DNA of 64,000 bases from CBFGRV01 sp965651265 (GTDB lineage: Bacteria; Bacteroidota; Rhodothermia; Rhodothermales; VXPQ01). A program made the translations under genes and the position numbers. Below, piece after piece: positions 25,281 to 33,537 of the stretch. The stretch's first letter is position 1. Every line of letters begins with the position of its first letter. Below the pieces are notes generated by a model. It had not been told where the DNA came from, ran no database searches, and was given only the letters and a program-made list of their open reading frames with translations. Location of the stretch: positions 1 through 64,000 of the forward strand of contig CBFGRV010000007.1 of assembly GCA_965651265.1 (NCBI GenBank), read 5' to 3'.

Positions 25281-26573
25281 ATGGGCAAGACCTGGATCGT
25301 ACTCAAAAGCGAGTTCACGCGGCGCGTTCGGTCGAAGTGGTTCATCCTCACGACCATTTTGGGGCCCGTCTTCCTCATCCTTTTGATGGTCGTGCCGCCC
25401 CTCATCGGATATCTGGCGGCCGAGAGCAACATCCGTCGGATTGCCGTGGTCGATCAGACGGGCGTATTGGCGGAGGCGATGGAGGCGGCATCGACCGAGC
25501 GGCACCAGTTCATCCCCACCAGGCAAAGCATCGACTCTGTTCGCGCCGCCGTCATGAACGAGGAATTCGAGGGATACCTCGTGCTTCCGGAAAGCTTGAT
25601 CGGCGGCATAGGGCGGGCGACTTACTATTCGATGGGTGGCGGAGGGCTCTCGCTGGCGGCAGAGCTCGAAGGGATCGTGGATGCCGTGGTGGACGGATAC
25701 CGACTCGAGGCACAGAACGCGCCACCCGAGGTGCTGGAAATCCTGTCCTCGCGAACCCCGGTTCGCCTCGTCACCATCACCGAGGAAGGCGAGCGAGCGG
25801 ATAGCTCGGCGGCGTCGGCGGCAATCGGCTTCATGCTGGGCTTCATCATCTACGTAGCCATGTTTCTTTACGGCGCCTACGTCATGCATGGCGTGATGGA
25901 GGAGAAGCAGAGCCGCGTGCTGGAGGTCGTCGTCTCGTCGGTCCGGCCGTTCGAGCTGCTCATGGGCAAGGTGCTGGGCATCGGCGCGATGGGCCTCGTG
26001 CAGATGGGTGTCTGGGGCATCTTCTTGCTCGTGCTGACATTTTCAGCGGGGAATATCGCGTCGATTTTTCTCGATCCGGCGGATTTCAACCTCCCACAAA
26101 ACGTATCGGGGGATGAGATTCTGGCACAGACCGATTTCGCGCTGCCGCAGCTCTCCCCGGACATTTTCGTCTGGTTCATCCTGTTCTTCCTGGGCGGCTA
26201 CCTGCTCTATGCAAGCCTTTTCGCGGCGGTCGGATCGTCGGTTGAGCATCAGCAGGATGCGCAGGGTCTGATGATGCCGGTAACCATCCTCATCATCATC
26301 CCCATCATGTTCATCACGGTTCTCGTGGAGAGTCCGGACACGCCGCTCGCCGTCGTGCTTTCGATGATTCCATTCTTCTCGCCCATCCTGATGGTTGTGC
26401 GGCTGGCCGTGACCTCCGTTCCCTTCTGGCAGGTTGGGACCGCCTTCCTCCTGCTGTGTCTAACCTTTGTGGGCACCGTGTGGGTGTGCGGGAGGATCTA
26501 TCGCGTCGGCATTCTCATGTACGGCAAAAAGCCGACCCTGCGGGATCTGGCGCGCTGGTTCCGATATGCGTGA
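25281..26573 (+). CDS. ABC exporter permease (NatB/ABC-2 type)
   Basis: 430 residues. One N-terminal membrane helix (WFILTTILGPVFLILLMVV) is followed by a ~150-residue extracytoplasmic domain. Then come about five helices, with the family motif MHGVMEEKQSRVLEVVVSSV RPFELLMGK between the first two. This is the ABC-2 architecture of NatB/YhaP. It makes a two-gene exporter with the upstream ATPase. Confidence 0.92.
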   Translation: MGKTWIVLKSEFTRRVRSKWFILTTILGPVFLILLMVVPPLIGYLAAESNIRRIAVVDQTGVLAEAMEAASTERHQFIPTRQSIDSVRAAVMNEEFEGYLVLPESLIGGIGRATYYSMGGGGLSLAAELEGIVDAVVDGYRLEAQNAPPEVLEILSSRTPVRLVTITEEGERADSSAASAAIGFMLGFIIYVAMFLYGAYVMHGVMEEKQSRVLEVVVSSVRPFELLMGKVLGIGAMGLVQMGVWGIFLLVLTFSAGNIASIFLDPADFNLPQNVSGDEILAQTDFALPQLSPDIFVWFILFFLGGYLLYASLFAAVGSSVEHQQDAQGLMMPVTILIIIPIMFITVLVESPDTPLAVVLSMIPFFSPILMVVRLAVTSVPFWQVGTAFLLLCLTFVGTVWVCGRIYRVGILMYGKKPTLRDLARWFRYA

Positions 26574-26827
26574 GTATTCCATCGGAGGGTTCTGTCGGGC
26601 AGTGGTTGTCGACGCGCTTTTCTGAGAGTTGGCCCGGGGCCTGACCTTCCGTTCTCTCATGGCCCATCAGCCGATGCTACCCGAAGGCATTGCCTTCACG
26701 GAGCATTCATTTTTGGCCTTTGGCGCAGGAACCTCCGCCTCGCGCTCTGGCTAGAAAAACCAGGCTTCTCCCCCGCCGAGCAGCCGAGGGCTTCCCGCTT
26801 CATTTCACGCCTCGTCCCCGCGGAGAT

Positions 26828-29800
26828 ATGCTATCAGTGCACCGCAAGCCTCGACCGCTCGCCGGAGCGGTAGCGCTCCTCCTCCTTCTTCTAGTCGCGC
26901 AGCCGATTGATGCCGCAGCGCAGTACTTCCGCTACGGAAAGAACAAGGTCCAGTACGACACCAAGGACTGGAATTTCGTTCAGTCGAAGCATTTCGACGT
27001 CTACTACTACGAGGGTGGCTACTACCTCGCCAACTTCACGGCCAAGGCCGCAGAGGATGCGTACGCGCAAATCGCCGACCTCTTTCAGCATCAGATCTCC
27101 GATCGCATTCCGCTGATCGTATACCAGAGTCACAATGATTTCGCCGTCACGAATGCGGTAGACCTCCCCACCTATTCGGAAGGCATAGGAGGGGTGACCG
27201 AGTTGTTCAAGAACCGCGTCGCCATCCCGTTCACGGGCGACTATCGCGACTACCGTCGCGTGCTGCACCACGAGCTGGTGCATGCCGTCATCAACGATAT
27301 GTTCTACGGCGGCTCGATCCAGTCCATCATCCAGAACAACATTCAGTTGCGCATTCCGCTCTGGTTCAATGAGGGGCTCGCGGAGTACGCGGCGCTCGGA
27401 TGGGACACGGATTCGGACATGTACATTCGTGATGCCATCCTGGAAGATTACCTCGCGGAAATCCGGGCGCTTGGCGGGTATTTCGCCTACCGTGGGGGCC
27501 AGAGCCTGTGGGATTACGTGGCGGAACAGTACGGGCGCGAAAAGATCGGCGAGATCCTTCAGCGCTTGCGCCTGACGCGATCGGTCGAGGCGAGCTTCCG
27601 GCGGGCGACGGGCATGGATCTCAAGGATCTTTCGGCGGCCTGGCACAAGACGCTCAAGGAAGTGCACTTTCCCGAGATGGCGGCTCGCGAGGACCTCAAC
27701 GAGATCGGGAAGGCACTCATCACCGAGGAAGAAGGTTACTACAATACGAGTCCGGCCCTCTCGCCGCTCGGCGATCGGCTGGCCTTCATCACGACGCGCG
27801 GGGCGTTTTTCGATGTTTATCTAGCGGATGCCACGGACGGGCGGGTCATCCGCAAACTCGTGGACGGTCAGAACAACACGCAGTTCGAGAGCCTGCGCAT
27901 CCTCACGCCGGGCATCTCGTGGAGCCCGGACGGCTCGCGCATAGCCGTAGCGGTGAAGAGCGGCCCCTCGGACGCCATCGCGCTCGTCGACGTCAATACC
28001 GGAAAGTCGACGCACTATCGCGTGCCGGGTGTGGACCAGATCGTGACCGTGTCGTGGAGCCCGAAGGGCGACAAGCTGGCCTTTGAGGCCTCCATGGACT
28101 CGCAGAGCGACATCTACGTGCTCGATCTCGATACACGGGAGACGATCAACTACACGAACGACATCTTCAGTGACCACGAGCCGTCATGGTGTCCGGATGG
28201 AGCGTGCATCGTCTTCCACAGCGATCGTGGTTCGCACACGGAGACCGGTCGATTTCGCGAAGACAACTTCTCGATCATCGACTTCGACTACAGCCAACAT
28301 GACGTCTACCTGATGAGGCTGGGCGACACGCATCTCGAGAGGCTGACGTTCGATGAGCTGTGGGATGATCGCAGCGCGAAGTTTGGGGCTGACGAGGATC
28401 GGATCGTATTTATCTCCGACCGCAACGGCATCCATAACCTTTATGAGAAGAATCTAACGACCGGCACGGTGCGGCCGCTGACGGACGTCTCGCGAGGCAT
28501 CATCCAACTCTCACTCTCGCTGGACGGCAAAAAGGCGGCGCTGGTTAGTCTGAACGAGGGGACGCCGTCGATCTACGTCATCAAAACGCCCCTGGACCGC
28601 GATCTCGGGCGGGAGCAGCTGACGCCGACCGTGTGGGCCCAGCGAGTCATGCAGGATACCTCGCAGCCTGCCCCGGCCATCGCGCTGGCGCAGCCGTCGC
28701 TCCTGCAGAGCAATCCGTTGCTGCGCGATGCCTCCGACGGGGTGGCCTACGCCTATTCCCCGGGCCGGAAGCAAAACATTTACGCCAGCCGCACGGTGCT
28801 TCCGGAAATCGAACCGGACCCGGAGGACGGCACCGGCGATGAAGATCTGGCGGAAGCCGTCACCCCCCAGGACTCATCCGTCTATGGTGGCGTGCGCGTG
28901 GATTTTCGCAATTATGTCTTCTCGGATTCCTTCGATGAAGCGGCCGCGGACGAGCCGGATCCCATCGCGAACCGGTTCGAGCCACCCGACAATATCGATG
29001 AGGGTGGCGACTACAAGCCGAAGAAGTACAAGCTGACATTTTCGCCGGATCTCGTCTACGGCACGGCCGGATACGACGCGTTGTACGGCGTGCAGGGTAT
29101 CACGCAGATGATGTTCAGCGATATGCTGGGCAACCATCAGATCTTCGTGGCCACAAATCTGCTGATCGATCTGCGCAATTCGGATTACATCCTCGCCTAC
29201 AACTATCTGCCCGGGCGGATCGACTGGGGCGTGACGGGCTACCACATCTCGCGGCTGTTGCCGGATTACGGGCGCCTCACGTACTTCCGCTACCGGCAGT
29301 ACGGCGCGAGCCTGACGGCGAGCTACCCGTTCGATAAGTTCCGCCGCCTGGACTTCGACTTTTTCGTGCTGGGCGTGAGCCAGGCGGACATCGGCGATCC
29401 CACGCGCGAGGCGGTAACCCGGACGCTACTTCATCCGACGGTTACGCTCACGAAGGACGTCACGACGCCCGGCTTCCTCTACCCAATCGGAGGGCATCGC
29501 GTTGCGCTCCGACTATCCGGATCGCCGGGTTTGATTGGAGGAGAGACCGTGCGGTTTGCCTCCGTGCTGGCAGACGCGCGTGCGTATACGTCCTTCGCCC
29601 GCGGTATGTACTCGCTGGCTTTCCGGCTGTCGGGTGGAACGTCCGTGGGCCCGGGCCAGCAGCTCTTTTACACGAGCGGTGTCCAGAACTGGATCAATCG
29701 TCATTTCGGCGATGAAGGATTTCCTATCAATGACATCGCAGACTTCATCTTCGCGACGCCGGTAATGCCGCTGCGCGGTTACGACATCAACTCTCAGAAC

Positions 29801-30139
29801 GGCTCGAACTTCGGTCTCTTCAATGCCGAGTTTCGTTTTCCGCTGGTGGCCGCCGTCCTTCCCGGCCCATTACCGGTGGTGCCGCTCTACAATCTTCAGG
29901 GAACGGCTTTCCTCGATGCCGGCGCCGTATGGGGCGGAAAAGGGTTCGACCAGCGATTCAACGTGTTCACCACAAACGCGTGGGGTGAGCGCGTTTTCGA
30001 CGACCTTCTCGTTGGCGCCGGATTCGGGCTGAGGACCATCCTGCTTGGATACCCCGTGAGGCTCGACTTTGCCTGGCCTTACGACGGTCAGCGGTTCGGC
30101 AGCCGGAGAACCTACTTCTCGCTGGGCCTCGATTTCTAG
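26828..30139 (+). CDS. Zincin metallopeptidase fused to beta-propeller and outer-membrane barrel
   Basis: 1103 residues from ATG 26828, chosen because a signal peptide follows directly (LAGAVALLLLLLVAQPIDAAAQ); the open frame extends 46 residues upstream without one. Residues ~45-300 form a peptidase-MA-like domain with HELVH at 148-152 and a downstream glutamate in LWFNEGLAEY (E182), a complete gluzincin-type site. Residues ~330-700 contain WD40/PD40-type blades (ISWSPDGSRIAV, VSWSPKGDKLAF, PSWCPDGACIVF). The last ~350 residues are beta-strand-rich and resemble a surface-antigen/BamA-like barrel ending in ...TYFSLGLDF. Probably an outer-membrane or surface proteolytic machine; substrate unknown. 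Confidence 0.88.
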   Translation: MLSVHRKPRPLAGAVALLLLLLVAQPIDAAAQYFRYGKNKVQYDTKDWNFVQSKHFDVYYYEGGYYLANFTAKAAEDAYAQIADLFQHQISDRIPLIVYQSHNDFAVTNAVDLPTYSEGIGGVTELFKNRVAIPFTGDYRDYRRVLHHELVHAVINDMFYGGSIQSIIQNNIQLRIPLWFNEGLAEYAALGWDTDSDMYIRDAILEDYLAEIRALGGYFAYRGGQSLWDYVAEQYGREKIGEILQRLRLTRSVEASFRRATGMDLKDLSAAWHKTLKEVHFPEMAAREDLNEIGKALITEEEGYYNTSPALSPLGDRLAFITTRGAFFDVYLADATDGRVIRKLVDGQNNTQFESLRILTPGISWSPDGSRIAVAVKSGPSDAIALVDVNTGKSTHYRVPGVDQIVTVSWSPKGDKLAFEASMDSQSDIYVLDLDTRETINYTNDIFSDHEPSWCPDGACIVFHSDRGSHTETGRFREDNFSIIDFDYSQHDVYLMRLGDTHLERLTFDELWDDRSAKFGADEDRIVFISDRNGIHNLYEKNLTTGTVRPLTDVSRGIIQLSLSLDGKKAALVSLNEGTPSIYVIKTPLDRDLGREQLTPTVWAQRVMQDTSQPAPAIALAQPSLLQSNPLLRDASDGVAYAYSPGRKQNIYASRTVLPEIEPDPEDGTGDEDLAEAVTPQDSSVYGGVRVDFRNYVFSDSFDEAAADEPDPIANRFEPPDNIDEGGDYKPKKYKLTFSPDLVYGTAGYDALYGVQGITQMMFSDMLGNHQIFVATNLLIDLRNSDYILAYNYLPGRIDWGVTGYHISRLLPDYGRLTYFRYRQYGASLTASYPFDKFRRLDFDFFVLGVSQADIGDPTREAVTRTLLHPTVTLTKDVTTPGFLYPIGGHRVALRLSGSPGLIGGETVRFASVLADARAYTSFARGMYSLAFRLSGGTSVGPGQQLFYTSGVQNWINRHFGDEGFPINDIADFIFATPVMPLRGYDINSQNGSNFGLFNAEFRFPLVAAVLPGPLPVVPLYNLQGTAFLDAGAVWGGKGFDQRFNVFTTNAWGERVFDDLLVGAGFGLRTILLGYPVRLDFAWPYDGQRFGSRRTYFSLGLDF

Positions 30140-30305
30140 CCTTTCCCCGGGCGCTCCGGACCTTCCGATCTTTTCGTTTCAGACTGCGTTATAGCGTGCC
30201 CTTTGGCCTTGGTGTGCCCATTTAGCATCGGGTGCGGCAGTGGCCGGGCATTATCATCGCAATCGTCTTTCACCCCCACCCTGCGGGGCTGTCACCAAGC
30301 CGGAT

Positions 30306-31658
30306 ATGGAGACCAACATCAAGAAAGTCAGCGACGTCGAGTACGAACTGGAGATTACGGCCACCGCGGACGATCTCGCCGACGACTTCAGGGCAGCGCT
30401 TCTGAGGCAGAGGGGGCAAACAGAGATGAGGGGATTCCGACCCGGCAAGGTGCCTCTCGGCCTCGTCAAGCGGATGCACGGGCGGGCGATCGCGTATGGC
30501 ATTGCCGAACAGAAGGTTCAGGAACTCTATGAAAAGGAGGTCCTCCAGAAGGATGAGTTCGAGGTCCTCGGGCAGCCAACGGTCACTGATCTGGATTATG
30601 AGATGGATGGTGACCTTCATGCCGTGATACGCTTCGGCGTTCGCCCCGAAGTCGAGCTTCAGGATCTTTCCGGTCAGAAGCTCTCGCGGCTCAAGAAGGA
30701 TGTGACCGAAGAGGATGTTGACGAACAGATTGAGCGCATTCGGCTCGGGAATGCGGAGCTCGTGCCTCTTGGGGAAGGTGACAAGATCGACGACACCGCC
30801 CACGTAGTGATCGATCTGCAGCGCATCGATGAGGCATCGAACTCACCGATCATCGGTGAGAAAGAGGAAGGCGTCGAGTTCTTCATGGATGACGAGCGCC
30901 TCCACGATGAGCTCCGCGAGGGGCTGCTGGGGAAAAAGGTCGGCGACGCCTTTCGCGTGGACCTTCCGCACGGTGATCACACCCACCGATACGAGGTCCT
31001 GATCAAGGAGGCGAAGCGTCGTGAGCTTCCCGAACTGGACGACGCCTTCGCCAAGGAGGTCACGAAGGAGCGGTTTGAGACTCTGGAAGAGCTACGCCAG
31101 GATGTTCGAAATAGCCTGGAGCAAGCCTGGGAGCGCCGCTCGCGGGAGCTGCTCGAAGGGCAAATCGTCGAGCGATTGCTCGAGCTGCATCCGATCCCGG
31201 TCCCTGATTCTGCCATAGACGTCTACCTCGACTCGTTCGTTCAGGACGTTCGACAGCGCAATGACGGATCACTTCCGCAGGGTTTCGATGTGCAGGCGTT
31301 CCGCGAGGCGAACCGCGGCGAGGCCGAGCGGCAGGCCAGGTGGATGCTGATCCGTGATGCCGTCATCGAGAAGGAAGGCCTCGAGGTTACAGAGGAAGAG
31401 CTGGATGCATACTTCGAGGAGGCCGGCGCCGACAACGACCAGATCTCGCCGGATCTGCTGCGGAGGTACTACGAGCAGATGAACATGCTGGATCGGGTCA
31501 AGCAGCAGCTTCTCAGCCGAAAGGTTTTCGACCACCTGATCGAACGGTTCGAGATCGAGGACAAGGATCTCGAGGACTATGATGAGGAGGCTCGAGCCGC
31601 ACAGGAAGCGGGTTCACCGATCGCACAGTCCGAACCGTTGATCACTCCGGCCGACTGA
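30306..31658 (+). CDS. tig: Trigger factor (ribosome-associated chaperone, prolyl isomerase)
   Basis: 450 residues from ATG 30306 (METNIKKVSDVEYELEITAT); upstream in-frame codons look non-coding. The N-terminal ribosome-binding domain has the signature MRGFRPGKVPLGLVKRMHGR. The middle FKBP-like domain is divergent (roughly 160-250, HVVIDLQRIDEA...GDAFRVDLP). The C-terminal chaperone arms are helical (LEELRQDVRNSLEQAWERRS). It precedes clpP on the same strand, the conserved tig-clpP order. Confidence 0.93.
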   Translation: METNIKKVSDVEYELEITATADDLADDFRAALLRQRGQTEMRGFRPGKVPLGLVKRMHGRAIAYGIAEQKVQELYEKEVLQKDEFEVLGQPTVTDLDYEMDGDLHAVIRFGVRPEVELQDLSGQKLSRLKKDVTEEDVDEQIERIRLGNAELVPLGEGDKIDDTAHVVIDLQRIDEASNSPIIGEKEEGVEFFMDDERLHDELREGLLGKKVGDAFRVDLPHGDHTHRYEVLIKEAKRRELPELDDAFAKEVTKERFETLEELRQDVRNSLEQAWERRSRELLEGQIVERLLELHPIPVPDSAIDVYLDSFVQDVRQRNDGSLPQGFDVQAFREANRGEAERQARWMLIRDAVIEKEGLEVTEEELDAYFEEAGADNDQISPDLLRRYYEQMNMLDRVKQQLLSRKVFDHLIERFEIEDKDLEDYDEEARAAQEAGSPIAQSEPLITPAD

Positions 31659-31762
31659 GACGTCGTTCGAAGGGCTCTGATTTGCGCACCGACAGCAGAG
31701 GAACCGTGTTCAAAGAGACTCGGTAGCACCCTCGCTTTTTTGGACAGAACCGGCCTCTGCAT

Positions 31763-32455
31763 ATGGTAGAAGATTTCCTGAAGTTCTCGAAGGGTTTAAC
31801 CCTTCCATCCAGCATCTACAGCGGTCCATTTCAGGACCGGTCCCTCTCGGCGCTCGTGCCGATTGTGGTGGAACAGACGACGCGCGGCGAGCGGGCCTAC
31901 GACATCTTCAGCCGGCTGCTGAAAGAGCGTATCGTGATCATCGGTACGCCCATCAATGACCAGATCGCCAATCTGGCGGTCGCGCAGCTGCTCTACCTGG
32001 CCAGTGAAGACTCCGAGCGCGATGTCAACTTGTACATCAACTCGCCGGGAGGTGTCATCTACAGCGGCCTCGCCGTGTACGACACGATCCAGTGGGTAGC
32101 CTGCCCGGTCGCCACGATCTGTGTGGGTCTGGCGGCGTCGATGGGTTCGGTGCTACTGGCTGCCGGCGCGGCTGGAAAGCGTGGTGCCCTCCCGAACTCA
32201 CGCATCATGCTGCATCAGCCGCTCGGCGGAGCGCAGGGACAAGCATCAGACATCGAGATCCAGGCGAGAGAAATTCTCTGGTTGAAGTCGCGCATCTACG
32301 AAATCCTGGCCAACCATACCGGCAAGTCGAAGGAACAGATCGAGGCGGATGCTGATCGCGACTACTGGTTGAGCGCGCAGGAAGCAAAGGAGTACGGGCT
32401 GATCGACAACGTGCTCGAGCATCAGCCGCAGCGGCGAACCGAAGAGGAGTCGTGA
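31763..32455 (+). CDS. clpP: ATP-dependent Clp protease proteolytic subunit
   Basis: 230 residues. Serine protease subunit that forms the tetradecameric chamber with ClpX or ClpA. The catalytic triad is S126 (GLAASMGS), H151 (MLHQPLGG) and D200 (DRDYWLS). YINSPGG at 91-97 and the QASDIEI stretch are also typical. The N-terminus is ~25 residues longer than the mature E. coli enzyme and may be processed. It follows tig by 104 bases and ends at a strong terminator. clpX is not next to it in this window. Confidence 0.97.
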   Translation: MVEDFLKFSKGLTLPSSIYSGPFQDRSLSALVPIVVEQTTRGERAYDIFSRLLKERIVIIGTPINDQIANLAVAQLLYLASEDSERDVNLYINSPGGVIYSGLAVYDTIQWVACPVATICVGLAASMGSVLLAAGAAGKRGALPNSRIMLHQPLGGAQGQASDIEIQAREILWLKSRIYEILANHTGKSKEQIEADADRDYWLSAQEAKEYGLIDNVLEHQPQRRTEEES

Positions 32456-32518
32456 ACCGAATCGACAATCGCGTTTCGGGTTATCGATAGAGCGAAACAT
32501 CGTGTCGCGACACGTAAG

Positions 32519-32555
32519 AAGGCCCTCCGCGATCCACGGAGGGCCTTTTCTTTTG
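32519..32555 (+). terminator. Rho-independent terminator after clpP
   Basis: Stem AAGGCCCTCCG (32519-32529), seven-base loop, CGGAGGGCCTT (32537-32547), then TTCTTTT. The 11-bp perfect GC-rich stem and T-tract are textbook. It lies 64 bases after the clpP stop; the hairpin could also slow transcripts from the opposite tonB gene. Confidence 0.9.
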
Positions 32556-32579
32556 TTCATTCTCCAGAGTCGCCGCGGC

Positions 32580-32610
32580 GGTCAGGGCCCGGACCGTTCG
32601 GGCTCTGGCC
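32580..32610 (-). terminator. Hairpin downstream of tonB
   Basis: GGTCAGGGCCCG (32580-32591) pairs with CGGGCTCTGGCC (32599-32610) over 12 bp with two G-T wobbles and a seven-base loop. It sits nine bases after the tonB stop, but no T-run follows on the minus strand, so it may be a stability element and not an intrinsic terminator. Confidence 0.45.
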
Positions 32611-32619
32611 GTGCCACCA

Positions 32620-33279
32620 TCAGTTCAGACGGAACGTGATGGGCAACGACATCTTGACCTTGACAGGCTTGCCGCGCTGCATGCCGGGCTTGAATTTCGC
32701 TTTCTGGACGGCACTCAGCGCCACCTCGTCCAGGCCGGCACCAAGGCCGCGCACGACCTCGGCATCCTGAACGTTGCCGTTTTCGTCAACCACGAACTGG
32801 ACGATCACGCGTCCTTCCACGCCGGCCTTCTTCGCGACCTCGGGATAGACGATGTTTTTCTGGATGGCCGCGAGCCCACCGATCAATTCCGGCATTTGCT
32901 CGACGACAACAAAAATCTCCGGCTCCTCTTCCTCCTCTTCCGCGGGCGGCGGAGGAGGCGGCGATTGGGTCAGCGGCTCATCTAGATCCAGTGAAGCATC
33001 CAGGTCGAGCGCGTCCTCCTCGAGCACTTCGTCGTTCGGTACCTCTACGGGGACCGGCGGCTTGGGCGGAGGAGGCGGAGTCTCCTGCTGTTGCGTCTGC
33101 TGAATCTCCTCCATCTCGATCTGCTCCTGTTCCGGCGCGACCCAGTTGGCATCGCTCTCCGGATTCCAGTTCACCCGGAAAGCCACGATGAGTAGCGCCA
33201 GCACAAGGATGAAGCCGATTTCCATATACAGCGGATATCGCCTCCTCAGATCGGCCTTCTCGTCTTTTCTTCTCGCCAT
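32620..33279 (-). CDS. tonB: TonB-family energy transducer
   Basis: 219 residues from ATG 33279 (MARRKDEKADLRRRY); a start three codons earlier is possible. One N-terminal membrane anchor (LYMEIGFILVLALLIVAFRV), then a Pro/Glu-rich periplasmic spacer (TPPPPPKPPVPVEVP, SPPPPPPAEEEEEE). The C-terminal TonB domain reads YPEVAKKAGVEGRVIVQFVV and VEGxVxVxFxVxxxG. It couples inner-membrane proton motive force to TonB-dependent receptors such as those at both sides of this window. No exbB or exbD is adjacent. Confidence 0.9.
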   Translation of the reverse strand: MARRKDEKADLRRRYPLYMEIGFILVLALLIVAFRVNWNPESDANWVAPEQEQIEMEEIQQTQQQETPPPPPKPPVPVEVPNDEVLEEDALDLDASLDLDEPLTQSPPPPPPAEEEEEEPEIFVVVEQMPELIGGLAAIQKNIVYPEVAKKAGVEGRVIVQFVVDENGNVQDAEVVRGLGAGLDEVALSAVQKAKFKPGMQRGKPVKVKMSLPITFRLN

Positions 33280-33537
33280 GACAATCATCCCTACTAGTGA
33301 CCATTTCCCTCCGAGACATGGCTCGCCGCAGAGGTCGCAGGGTAGTTCAAAAATGGGACCGGTTCGAGGGTTTCGGCAGCATACCAGAAGTTCACGAATG
33401 GTCGCCGTATTCGATGGTGGCGAAAATTGGATGGAATCGTAGAATGGGGTTTGTGTGAAGAGTTTGTATCATAAGCTCGTATACCCGCCCCCAGGGGCGG
33501 ATCACCTGCCTTTTCCTTTCCACCGTCTCCCGCGACC

